NCBI GenBank assembly: GCA_019916065.1
Contig: CM034236.1
Span: 57,130,690-57,194,689, forward strand
Source: Vitellaria paradoxa
Lineage: Eukaryota; Streptophyta; Magnoliopsida; Ericales; Sapotaceae
DNA length: 64,000 nucleotides
Direction of reading: 5' to 3'
In this document: positions 49,201 to 58,797 of the stretch, piece after piece
How positions within the stretch are numbered: the stretch's first letter is position 1
Layout of the letters: each line of letters starts with the position of its first letter
The notes under the pieces: model-generated
What the model was told of the DNA's origin: nothing
The model's input: the letters and a program-made list of their open reading frames with translations, nothing else
Databases searched by the model: none
Program-made: the position numbers and the translations under genes

Positions 49201-52200
49201 TACACAATCGCCCCTTGATTCCACCACTACACCCATACCCGCTTCTCCTGTGGCTCCTAGTCTTCCCCTTATTCCTCCTCTTCCACAGGTATATCAGCGC
49301 GATCGTGATAGGAAGGTGATCCTCTCTTCTCCAACTGATTCTGATTCTTCGTCCGCAGATCCTGCTCCCTCATCTGATTTGCCTATTGCATTACGGAAAG
49401 GTACACGCACTTGCACCCAACATCCACTTGCTAACCATGTGTCCTATCATCGTATTTCATCGTCTCTTTTCTCGTTTGTTTGTGCCTTGTCTTCTGTGTC
49501 TGTTCCATCCTCTTATATGCAGGCCTTATCCATTCCGGGATGGAAACATGCTATGGATGAAGAGATGAATGCTCTCCATCTGAATCAGACGTGGGAACTC
49601 ACCACTCTGCCTCCTGGCAAGCAGACGGTTGGTTGTCGCTGGGTTTACACTGTTAAGTATCTTCCTGATGGGACTGTTGAACGCCTCAAGGCTCGTTTGG
49701 TGGCCAAAGGCTACACCCAAACTTATGGTGTGGACTACACTGAGACCTTTTCTCCTGTTGCTCGCCTGAATTCTGTTCGTATCCTCCTTGCAGTCGCAGT
49801 TAGTCGTCATTGGCCTTTGCATCAGCTTGATATTAAAAATGCATTTCTTCATGGTAACCTTCAAGAAGAAGTCTATATGGATCAACCACCTGGTTATTCT
49901 ACTCCAGGCAATAATCATTTGGTCTGTCGATTGCGGCGTGCTCTTTATGGATTGAAACAATCTCCTCGCGCATGGTTTGATCGTTTCAGCTCTGCTCTTA
50001 TTGAAGTTGGTTTCTCACGCTCTTCTGCTGATCATTCTGTCTTTTGTCGTCATACTTCTTCTGGCACTATTATTGTCATTGTGTATGTTGACGATATTAT
50101 TCTCTCGGGTGATGATGCTTCTGGTATTGTGGCTTTAAAACAACATCTTGCTCGTCAGTTTCACACAAAGGATCTCGGAGGCCTTCGGTATTTTTTGGGC
50201 CTTGAAATTGCTCGTTCTGCTCAGGGACTCTCAATTTGTCAACGTAAGTATGTTCTGGATTTACTCTCTGAGACTGGTCTATTAGGTGCTCGCCCTGCCG
50301 ACACGCCTATGGATTCCTCTACTAAATTGGATACTTCTTCTGGTACTACTTTTTCGGATGTCAGTCGTTATAGACGTCTGGTGGGCAAATTGATTTACCT
50401 AACAGTCACTCGTCCTGATATCACTTATGCTGTTGGGGTTGTTAGCCAATTTATGCATGCTCCTCGTACTCCTCACTTTGAAGCTGTTTGTCGAATCCTG
50501 CGCTATTTGAAACAGTCTCCTGGTCGTGGTCTTCTTTATCGCCCATCTTCCTCACTCACTGTCACTGGCTATAGTGATGCCGATTGGGCTGGGAGCCGTA
50601 CTGATCGTCGTTCGACTTCTGGGTATTGCACCTTTGTTGGGGATAATTTGGTTACTTGGCGCAGTAAGAAGCAGCATGTTGTTGCTCGTTCGAGTGCCGA
50701 AGCTGAGTATCGTGCCATGGCTCATACTGCAGCTGAGATGCTTTGGGTTCGCTCTCTACTATGTGACTTTGGGGTTGATGTTCCTTTGCCTATGCCTATG
50801 CACTGTGATAATCAGGCTGCCATCTTTATTGCCAACAATCCTGTCTTTCATGAACGCACCAAGCATATTGAGGTTGATTGTCACTTCATTCGTGATTTAC
50901 TAATGCGACGACAATTAAGTACTCCTTTTGTTCGGTCGTCGTCCCAACTGGCCGATCTTCTCACTAAGCCACTATCTCGTCCTGCCTTCCTCAATTTGTC
51001 TTCCAAGTTGGGGATTTTTGATATGTATGCTCCAGCTTGAGGGGGCGTATTAGAAGATATTAATATTATTAGTATTGTAATTAGTATTATTGAGTTTTCC
51101 TTTCTTAGGTTGATAGCCTTAATTAGCTGTTCTTCCGTTTCCTATTCTGAGTTGTATTGTTTCCTATTTTAATTGTAACCTTCGATTATAAATAAGAGTG
51201 CTTGGAGAGGGGAATTATTATTCACTCTTCAATTCTTTATTTTGGTTTTCTAACTGGGTTTATTCTGCTTGTAATATAATTTGATTGATTCTTTTGTTAA
51301 ATTGCTCTTTTTATTTAGCAGTCACCTTAAGAACTAATTTTTGGTATGTCTTTCCTCCTTAAGGTCTAATGTTTTTTGAAAAGTAAGAATGAAGGTCCTA
51401 TGTAGTTCTTGTGTGGATAACACCCTATGTATTCTTAGCTGTAGTTCTCACCATCTGTCGATATGTTTGGTTGCTTAATGGCTATGCTGTGTTGCTGAAA
51501 CCTTTTTGTATTGGATAGGTTTCAAAAGAAAGCAGCTAAATTTACCCAAGAGTACAGTGCTTCTGCGAATGAAGTAAAAGCAGAAATCTGATCTATATAG
51601 TTTCCTGATTTTCTGTATCCTTTAATAATCTCTCTGGCTTTTTCCTTGTATCATTTCTTTTGTTCTTTAACTATCTGTATATGATTGTCTTTCTCTATTT
51701 TTTTTTTCCTGTTTAAACTTAGGTTGCTCAGGAGACTTTTTTTTTGATGAGGACTGTTCGAGTTTATGGAACAGAAGAAGAAGAAGTTGGAAGGCAATAA
51801 TTTTATCTGGAATCTTCTGTTAAATATCTATATTTCCATAATCTTTTAATTCTTTCCTTTCCAGTGAGTCCATACAAGCTAGACAGCAAAATCACCCAAA
51901 AATCTCACACACATGCATGTATATCAATGACAATGGGCAATCATGGAAGACTTATTGGACAAATCCTATATGCTTGCAGGTACAAAAAATGGCTGGACAA
52001 ATTAGTTTCTATAAGCGTTCGAGAAAGTGTTGCTAATGGACTTTGGAGTCTGAGTTTCCATACTCTGTATCGTGCAACACAGGTTTGGTTGTTCGTAACA
52101 TTTTTAAGGCTGAATTGAATCATATATAAATCTGGTGCTGCAAGTTGTATGCTGTGGTTCATGTGAAATGTAACAGCAGACGATAGGTATTTGACGTCTG

Positions 52201-55200
52201 TTTTATTTGTCTAATTAAATTTGTAGGTTTCTGCTATCCTGTTTGGAGGAATGTCTATTCTGACTGGTCGTGTATCAGCTGAGCAACTAATGAAGTATGT
52301 ATTATACTGTGAGTGGTTGATATATGCAGCCTGGAGGTTGGAAGACAATTTATCATCATTACTTCAATCTGTTGGAGCAAGTGAAAAGGTTTTCGACTTA
52401 ATGACTCTCATGCCCAGTGACCAATTCTTGTCAAAAGGCAAGAAATTTTTGGTATTTCTTCAAAGGCTTGTGGGGTGAGGGATACTGTTTAGTTAAATGA
52501 GTCAATGAACCTTGATCCTGCTTTATACTAAAACATGCTTTGGAAATTAGGAATTTAAAATCCGCTAGTTGGTTACATACATCATCCTAATATGAATTCA
52601 GGATTCGGCCTAAACAACTGAGGCTTATTTATGTTGTATTATTTTTTTCCTTCATAAGTGACCCATTTGTATACTAGAAAAACATATAAAATCTTACACA
52701 TCCAGAGAATGTCAATGTTGTAAACATACTCTTGTTTTCTACTTAGGTTAAATTCTCCCAAAATTTGTGATCTGCTTTATGCAATGGCTGCTATGCGTCC
52801 ACTTCTTGTTTGCTTTCACAATTGCTAGTAATGATTTGAGTTTAGAAACCTGTTGAGACTTAAAATGATTATTGTAGGATCGTACATTCTCCACACCCAT
52901 CCATATTTAGTCTCATGTATCTACCCCACTAGGTGTCGTCTCTAGCATTCCTCATGGGCTTATAATCACTTCAATAGCAGCATTAAGAATCTTGGGTGAT
53001 AACACTACTTGTACTTCTTCCCATTGTTCCTACAAAATTAAAATAGAGATTCAGTTGAATGATATTTTTATGTTGTGTGACTATGTAAATTGTTACTTTC
53101 TGATGAGTGGTTAGATAAATCAGTTTCTAGATTTTTTTTTTTAACATGCTTATTATTAACTGTGCATCTTTCTGTGTACAGGAATGAAATTGCGCAGGCT
53201 AATGGGAAAAATTGAGTTCGTAAACATGTCCTTTTACTATCCGTCAAGGTTAATGGTACTTTTCATCCTTGAACCATATGTTACAATGTTTCTGACGATA
53301 TTTAGATGGTATGTTTCATTATATTTACTGTTTTCAAATTTCATTAATAAAATGGTCGAGGATTTCTTTTTGCAGAAATTTGTGATTTTCTGCAAATATC
53401 AATGCAAGATCTGTCAATCAGCTCCAGTTAGAAACTTGTTTATTTTGCTTTCTCCCACACGTGACTATATCTGTTAGTTATTCTTCTTGATTAATTTTCT
53501 AGGTTTCACATCCATTGCAGTCTAACCCACTTTTGGCTTGAATATGGTAGGAGGTTGAAGTGGGAATGAGCAAAAAAATAGTGGCTTGATTTTCTTGATA
53601 CGGACTTTTTTCTTTCAGATTAGGATTCATTATGTAATTAAGACCCGTCCTGATTATACCACTTGCAAAATAACATTTCGTGCTACAATATGTTTGATTC
53701 TCGAGCCTCATTGTTAATTGACTTCTCGCATCAACAAAAGCTGTCTCTCTTAATTTTCTTTGTTATGCTACTTGTTGACATGCCCTGTCACACCAGCCAA
53801 ATGCTTCCATTTTGATTAGATATTTATTGATGTAACATGTGATAAATTGATGTTCTTATCATATTAATATGTGGTAAGATAATTTTTTGAGGCTTAAAAA
53901 ATAGTATCTTTTTAGGATTTTCTTAGTCCCCCTCATAGTTCCTCTCTCTTGCTAGTTGATATAAACTGATTATTTTGTTTATTATTTTTTCATGGAAAAC
54001 ACTGATCCACTGGTCTCTGACATTTGTCCAGGTACCTGTTTTAGAGCACGTGAACCTTTCTGTGCAGGCTAATGAAATGGTGGCAATTGTAAGAAATGTC
54101 ATTACTTATTTACTCTTGTTACATTTTGGAACAAAATTTTGAGTAGAAATTGCATTTCCTAATCTTTGCAAGGTCGGTCTCAGTGGCGGTGGAAAAAGCA
54201 CATTAGTGAATCTTTTGCTTCGTCTCTATGAGCCAACCAATGGCCAGGTAAGCAATGTTTGCAGTTTGTGTTATGGCATGATTTTGGAGTTGAATAAATG
54301 ATTACCTATGAGGGACTTATAATCAGTTGTTTCACCCACTCTGGTTTGCTGCCTGTTGAATCTACTTTGGTTTGAAGATACTAACACTTCCTTGTACGCA
54401 AGTGTCAAAACTCTGGAGCAAGTTTCATACTTCACTTGAACGTGTTCTTTAAGGTTAACTTTGTAATCAACCTTTTCTAAGCAATATTCATGCATGAAGC
54501 CCTTTAGTTGATGGGATCTGCATCGAATCACTGTGGTCTAAAACTGCTGGAAGCTCATTTTATAATGTGTCAAGCATACTTCACATTGTATTAGTTTGTT
54601 ATCAACAATCAGAACGAGTGAAGGGTGTTTAGGATTCATGTCAATGTTTTCCCTAGATGTTAAGATTGCCTGGCAAAGAAAATTGGGTTTCTATTTTCAC
54701 TAGCTAGACTCAGGTAGCATGCCCTCAATTTCTTCATCCAATCCAGCTCAAATGAGAAAATTGTTAAACTTCTCCAGTAGACAAAAAAATCATTTGATAT
54801 TTTCTCATATCCTGCAATCTCCATTTCACATTAGCAAGAGTTATACCTCACCGTGCTTATCTCAAAAAATTGTGACTTGGATTTTTGTTAGCTAGATCTT
54901 TATATATTTAGGTGCCTCTGAATTCCAGATTCTGGTTGATGGTTTTCCTCTTAGAAAGTTGGACATCAGGTGGCTGAGAGACAACATTGGATATGTTGGA
55001 CAGGTTAGACTAGATATTAACTGCAAGAAATACTTGAAATTTGATACAGTTATTTCACTAAATGTTCTATTTGAACAGGAACCCCATCTTTTTCATCTTG
55101 ATGTCAAATCCAACATTAGTTATGGTTGCTCAAGAGACATCAAGCAGGAAGACATAGAACGGGCTGCAAAGCAAGCCCATGCTCATGAATTTATCTCTTC

Positions 55201-56174
55201 CCTTCCCAACGGTTACGATACCATTGTTGATGATGGCTTGCTCAGCGGGGGTCAAAAGCAGCGGATTGCTATTGCCAGGGCCATTGTTAGAGACCCTGGT
55301 ATTCTAATCCTTGATGAAGCAACCAGTGCTCTGGATGCGGAGAATGAGTACTACATCACGGTAGCATTTTTTTATTTTAATTACCACTACAAATAATATC
55401 CAGAAATCAATAAACAATACAATGAAAGATAAATTTGAAAAGCTACTGCATTGCTGCTGATACATTATTTGTTGTCTTCCTTAGAGGGTTCTACATGGTT
55501 TCAGAAATGACACGAGAGCAAAGAGAACTGTCATTGTCATAGCACATAGGTGAGTTTTCTTGTTGCACTTGTTTCTCGCTTAGTAATGACATTCGGTATG
55601 CAATTCTGTTACCACCTTTTGCAGGATATCTACTGTAAATACCGCCGACAGGATCATAGTAATGGATGGTGGTCGAGTTGCTGAGGTAAGGTTTTCTCTT
55701 GTATGTGGGTTTTCTCTTGTATTTGGATTAACTGCATGCCTAATATGATTTATAATTTATGAAGTTGGAATTGTAAAATTTTTGTGCGCCATCAAAGTTC
55801 TGGATGCTCTCCTCTGGCAACTTGTATAATTTTGAACTCCCTCGTGTTAACAATGGTCAGCAATTGGACTTGTTACTTGACCAATTCAACTTCAATTACA
55901 ACACATTTTAAGTAGCTGGTCACACGAATCCTCCTGTGTATCGTGAGGCAATACTGTACAGCCGTGACTGGGCTTAGTAATCCTCTTCTGTCACGATAAT
56001 TGTATTGTGTGCTAAAGAGCGAGGCTGTTTCCCTTGCTTTTCTATATCCATGCATAGCAATAACTAAAGTGAGCTGATGAATGATCCGTGCAGGTGGGCG
56101 ACCACTCAGAGCTTCTTCAGAAGGATGGACTGTACGCACGGTTTGTAAAAACACAAATGGATGCTTTACCTTGA
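37253..56174 (+). CDS. ABCB26: Half-size ABC transporter, ABCB26/TAP1 type, chloroplast-targeted
   Basis: Eighteen exons join in phase to 701 residues: 37253-37705, 38167-38294, 39367-39409, 45215-45259, 45387-45509, 45595-45698, 51519-51573, 51723-51793, 51980-52082, 52227-52437, 53182-53255, 54032-54088, 54173-54247, 54929-55003, 55079-55360, 55485-55549, 55625-55685, 56094-56174. Arabidopsis ABCB26 (At1g70610) has about 700. The N-terminus is Ser/Thr-rich and weakly acidic, like a plastid transit peptide. A transmembrane domain follows, then a nucleotide-binding domain with Walker [11 protein letters not shown]-loop GYVGQE, signature LLSGGQKQR, Walker [10 protein letters not shown] and H-loop VIAHR. 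Half transporters dimerise; the substrate is unknown. Introns 8 and 10 use GC donors. Introns 3 and 6 each hold a full-length copia element, yet no coding base is damaged. Confidence 0.95.
38750..38905 (+). mobile_element. LINE/L1 reverse-transcriptase fragment in ABCB26 intron 2
   Basis: Three short stretches in shifting frames read [23 protein letters not shown] and [17 protein letters not shown]. These match the order of plant L1 reverse-transcriptase motifs around the catalytic FIDLxKAYD block. Frameshifts and the short length show a dead remnant. Confidence 0.75.
39025..39190 (+). mobile_element. Probable non-LTR retroposon 3' end
   Basis: A GC-richer block with CCATGGTTCTTGTGGTG and GGAGGTTCCCCATTGCC, ending in a poly-A run, about 120 bp after the LINE fragment and in the same intron. 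It looks like a LINE or SINE tail, but the family is not identified. Confidence 0.4.
39444..39657 (-). repeat. 3' LTR of the antisense copia element
   Basis: 214 bp; the same as the other LTR apart from one substitution and an extra 28 bp made by duplication of ACATTAAATACACTAAGTAC-type sequence. Confidence 0.95.
39665..44200 (-). pseudogene. Copia gag-pol polyprotein with two in-frame stops
   Basis: One continuous frame of about 1511 codons starting at 44200, interrupted only by a TAA at about codon 496 (42713-42715) and a TGA at about codon 585 (42446-42448). In order it contains a UBN2-type gag region, the zinc knuckle [14 protein letters not shown] (about residue 282), the protease motif DSGATDHM (about 380), the HHCC integrase finger (RRLGHPSF...CEKCELAKH), integrase core residues including SDNARDYF and QQNGVAERK, reverse transcriptase with YVDDIIVTG, and RNase H ([20 protein letters not shown]). 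The second stop falls at the start of the integrase core, so a functional full polyprotein cannot be made from this copy. Confidence 0.93.
44380..44565 (-). repeat. 5' LTR of the antisense copia element
   Basis: 186 bp; on the minus strand it begins TGTGGGAAAATATGG and ends TTTGACA. It is immediately followed by the primer-binding site at about 44368-44379. Confidence 0.95.
45821..46028 (+). repeat. 5' LTR of the sense copia element
   Basis: 208 bp starting TATTAGAAGATATTAATATT. A TATA-like ATTATAAATAAG near 45958-45969 is a plausible LTR promoter. Confidence 0.95.
46080..46389 (+). repeat. 155-bp GC-rich tandem repeat in the copia leader
   Basis: Two units starting at 46080 and 46235, each opening CCGGCGACTTCTCCGGCGAC and containing CGGTCCCCAGAGGCTCGCCC. 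It is very GC-rich against an AT-rich window and lies between primer site and gag. A frame for a short peptide (45971-46207) spans the first unit, but its coding role is unlikely. Confidence 0.9.
46781..51040 (+). CDS. Copia gag-pol polyprotein, intact (1419 residues)
   Basis: Uninterrupted frame starting [14 protein letters not shown]. Domains in order, residues approximate: gag/UBN2 30-230; zinc knuckle [14 protein letters not shown] about 265; aspartic protease DSGASSHM about 360; integrase zinc finger HRRLGHPS...[10 protein letters not shown] about 490-530; integrase core with HTDVWGP about 546, RSDNALEYV about 608 and [10 protein letters not shown] about 645; reverse transcriptase with [10 protein letters not shown] and YVDDIILSG about 1100; RNase H with YSDADWAG about 1265 and [13 protein letters not shown]. 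The stop overlaps the sequence leading into the polypurine tract. All key residues that I can check are present. It is in the same orientation as the host gene. Confidence 0.96.
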   Translation: MAKSEDQPFNPTVFLKADDVPRSITPKKLNGDNYLGWAHAVKTFLRGKNKLKYITDEAPPSTDPTYSVWMSEDAIVMGLLWHSLEDSVATTVEFCDSSKRIWECLAESYSQKSNVSRVYELYEQMFSAKQGDKSLSEYYSHLKSLWEQLLQYRPFSTDLIQQKKYWEEFMIANFLSGLNPSLRGFKDQILASETLPTAASAYSRIQRSSLGNRSSTPDNTTLPTDSSALVSQHNRGGPSRGSRGGRNTRGGSRGGGQSSGNKGDRKCDHCGGTNHTEPYCWKKYGKPEQAHHVKDNGPTQSLATPISTPTSDSQETYTLSSSQLQELIQSLRVSTPSTSTATLANSGNPALVASSSPSWIIDSGASSHMSGNSSLFSNLRSLNHKIVLADGSSRPVSGRGTLRPSSSLHLDSSLYVPQFPFNLLSVSQLTRLLNCSITFFANSCVFQDLKTKKTIGSGHEKDGLYYLDCPSLPAHSPSIALRTSLSPLQWHRRLGHPSLARLKLIVPNLSHVSSLDCEACQFGKHHRSTFSSRSNIRESEPFRVIHTDVWGPSRVKSINGFLYFVLFIDDSSRMTWIFLMKQRTDLPSIISRFYNEIFTQFDKRIKILRSDNALEYVQSAVDQFCLEKGIIHQTTCPRTSQQNGVAERKHRHILDVARTLLFQMNVPKPFWADAVLTACYLINRVPTPVLSNQSPFSVLYPDRSPFSLPPRVFGCVAFVHNLDPGLDKLSPRSRKCIFLGYSCTQKGYRCYHPASRRYFVSADVTFFESTAFFSSDGNALSSDLISREGASSPTLPAPISSVYIPLPTQSPLDSTTTPIPASPVAPSLPLIPPLPQVYQRDRDRKVILSSPTDSDSSSADPAPSSDLPIALRKGTRTCTQHPLANHVSYHRISSSLFSFVCALSSVSVPSSYMQALSIPGWKHAMDEEMNALHLNQTWELTTLPPGKQTVGCRWVYTVKYLPDGTVERLKARLVAKGYTQTYGVDYTETFSPVARLNSVRILLAVAVSRHWPLHQLDIKNAFLHGNLQEEVYMDQPPGYSTPGNNHLVCRLRRALYGLKQSPRAWFDRFSSALIEVGFSRSSADHSVFCRHTSSGTIIVIVYVDDIILSGDDASGIVALKQHLARQFHTKDLGGLRYFLGLEIARSAQGLSICQRKYVLDLLSETGLLGARPADTPMDSSTKLDTSSGTTFSDVSRYRRLVGKLIYLTVTRPDITYAVGVVSQFMHAPRTPHFEAVCRILRYLKQSPGRGLLYRPSSSLTVTGYSDADWAGSRTDRRSTSGYCTFVGDNLVTWRSKKQHVVARSSAEAEYRAMAHTAAEMLWVRSLLCDFGVDVPLPMPMHCDNQAAIFIANNPVFHERTKHIEVDCHFIRDLLMRRQLSTPFVRSSSQLADLLTKPLSRPAFLNLSSKLGIFDMYAPA
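51048..51255 (+). repeat. 3' LTR of the sense copia element
   Basis: 208 bp, matching the 5' LTR base for base as far as I can read, followed by the GGGTT target duplication. Confidence 0.95.
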
Positions 56175-58600
56175 TTGAAAACCAAGAGGATTGATGATTT
56201 GTTCTCAAGAATGTGACTTTTTTTTTTTTTTCTTTTTTTGCCGCATCACATCTTACATCAATTATCAATTGCCTGCTTAAAGGGGAGTGAGTTATGTTCT
56301 CCAGTAGGTGGGTAAATTTTCCCTCGGTGTATGCTTTCTGTTGGCGGCTGCGAATCTTCACCACCTCTTTATATCTTATTATAGAAATGCAAGTTTTATC
56401 AAAGTTATATGCTTGTTTGGAATGCTAAATTTTGGTTAAAAAATAAATAAATAAATAATAAAAAAAACAAACAATTGAGAAATTTTGGAATGTTGAATGC
56501 TTGGTTTGTTCCGAGTTTAAAAAAAGTTGGTAAAAGTTAAAAGAAAATTAGAAAAAATTATAAAAACTTGAAGATTTTTTTGTGTGAATAAACCTGGAGA
56601 AAGTTGGAGTTTTTTTTGCCAAAATTGACGTTTTTAACGTACACTTGGTTTCATGTTCATTATTTTATTTATTTTTGAAAATAAGTGATTCTTATGTATA
56701 AAATTATTTTAATAATAAAACAATTCTCAGTTAATACCCCACCACATTTTACAGTTTTAATATATTACATTTTCATTTTTGTTTTATGTGCCAATATGAT
56801 CCACATTTCAAATAATATTATTTCAGATGTGAAAATACAAGAATACAATATGATCACGATTAAGACAAATTATTATTGGTATAAAATATAAATTCAGGAC
56901 AAATACATATAATTTTAAATTAACGTGATTAGATATAAATTGGAAATGAGTTAATTACTTAGTATATTTATTAAATCTTATGATATTGGACTGTAAATAC
57001 AAATTGACACAAATTATGAATTTAAATATTAACACATCGGCGAAAATTGCCACTCCTACCTTCTCCACGAAAGCCCTTGAGAAGCTCTTACGTATGTTTA
57101 TTCAAAAATGTTTGTAATTCGTGTCCTGGTTATTGCTTAGGGTTCGTTTGTTAATGTTATCTTTTATTGTTTATATTTTTTGTTGTCGTTTTATCTTTTT
57201 TGAAATAAAAACTAAAACTGTGTTTAAAAATATAATTTTGTTTGTAGTAATTGATTTTTATGTTAATTAATATTCAATTGTATTATTTTTTAAATCAATT
57301 AAATTAATATAATATATTTAAATTTTTAATTTTATTATTTATTAAAAATAATTTAATACAATAAAAATAAAAAAATATATTAAATATAATTTAATTATAT
57401 TGTTTATTAGAATAGTTTAATGAAATATATTTCATATTAGTCTAATTAATTCAATTATGTTTTTGTTATTTTTTAAATTAATTAAATTATTTATTAAAAA
57501 TAATTTAATAAAATTTATTTATTATTAATTTAATTTATTCACTCATAGTGTTTATTTGTTAAATTAATTAAATTATTTATTGACATAATTTTAGTTTAAT
57601 AAAATATCAAATAAAATAATTTATTTTAATGTAATGCAACAAAAATAGGCAAAGTATTAAAATTCACAAAATCTTTATAATAAAAAAAATGAGAGTGATA
57701 ATGTTATATTTTTGTTTTTTTTTTGAGTTTTTATTTTTTATAAACAAAAAAGAAAAATAAATTTAATAAATAAATTTTTGTTACTTTTTTTAAAAATCTG
57801 TAAATATAAAAAATAATAAATATAAATGATATTAAGTGAAATAATCTAGTCAAATTCGAATAACTTATTAATAATTGTTTAGCTTGATTGAACCATTTGG
57901 AACAAAATGATTAGTTTTGAATACTGGAGAACCCAAGCAAACATTGGGTCGTGCTTTACGTCATCCAAAATCATTGCAAGAAATGAAGAGCTCAACACAG
58001 CGTCAAAAAGTTTAGAATTGAAACTGCCAAAAATTACACTAGCCGCGGTCGAAAGGGTTAAAGGTAACCTCTCCTCCATGATTAATCGATTTGGCATTCC
58101 TGAACTGTCAGCCAAGGTGCGTGTATATGCAACTGCAAGGGTATCGTATAATGCTCCGTTAAGTAAGAAGTAATTGGTGACCGAATTATAGTTATTAATT
58201 TTTTGTTTTTTTTTTTAAATAATTAAATTTATCTTCTTATATTTTAATTTTTTTAAACTTTTAAAGATAAAAAATATTAAATTAATAAAAAATTAAAAAT
58301 TAATTTTTTATTTTACAAAACATAACAAAATTAATTTTTTAATAATTAATTACTAATTAATTAAAAAATAATTTATTTACCCCCTAGATCAAACCTAATT
58401 TTTTCGACATATAAGGGAGGGGATCAGTAAGAAAATAGTGACAGTCTGGCGCGTGTTTCGAATTTTGTTGTTTCTGGACTGTTCAACGTTTAAAACCGCC
58501 AGAGACCCTTGCGCGGGTGGGGTGGGGTCGGAAGCCTTTCTGCTCACCGTCTCAGCTCCACTCAATCAGTAGATACCACGTGTCCCACTCGAGAGCTCGA
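56175..58600. other. Spacer between the ABCB26-like and GP210 genes
   Basis: 3' UTR of the ABCB26-like gene followed by very AT-rich DNA (56400-57850). Overlapping frames of 78 and 88 codons on opposite strands lie at 57879-58173 in a less AT-rich island of unknown nature. GP210 promoter and leader sequence probably begins around 58440. Confidence 0.4.
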
Positions 58601-58768
58601 TTCTCTCGTTAGTCTAAACCCAGTGTTCAACTGGCTCGTTTCCTTCCTCTAAACCCTCCACAAAACCCTAGGTCGGTCATTTCTTGCAAAATCCAAATCT
58701 GATCGAAATTTCTATCTCAAGCAAACTTCACCCGCTATTTCTGAAGACCAGTAACTGTGAACTCTCCG

Positions 58769-58795
58769 ATGGTCTTGTTGTTTATCGGCTCCTGA
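58769..58795 (+). promoter_or_regulatory. Eight-codon upstream ORF before GP210
   Basis: ATGGTC...TGA encodes MVLLFIGS and ends two bases before the GP210 start codon at 58798. Such close spacing could lower translation or permit reinitiation. Presence in the mature leader is inferred. Confidence 0.5.
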
Positions 58796-58797
58796 AA

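Larger units (their letters stand above)
45821..51255 (+). mobile_element. Intact Ty1/copia retrotransposon, sense in ABCB26 intron 6, TACT-type termini
   Basis: 5435 bp. LTRs of 208 bp (45821-46028 and 51048-51255) look identical. The target duplication is GGGTT (45816-45820 and 51256-51260). The LTRs start TATTAG and end CTAACT, so the terminal dinucleotides are TA...CT rather than TG...CA; the primer-site position and target duplication both support this boundary. The primer site TGGTATCAGAGC (46029-46040) follows directly, and a polypurine tract GAGGGGGCG precedes the 3' LTR. Identical LTRs and an open polyprotein mark a very recent, possibly competent copy. Confidence 0.97.

Noticed and set aside
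48774..49319. Long Leu-rich frame inside the copia pol region
   Set aside because: Alternate-frame shadow of the intact polyprotein. The other frames within 47383-50903 are likewise shadows.
52438..53181. Reading ABCB26 exon 10 on through to 52478
   Set aside because: The extra residues do not match the family. The GC donor at 52438 joins in frame to exon 11 and restores the expected protein.
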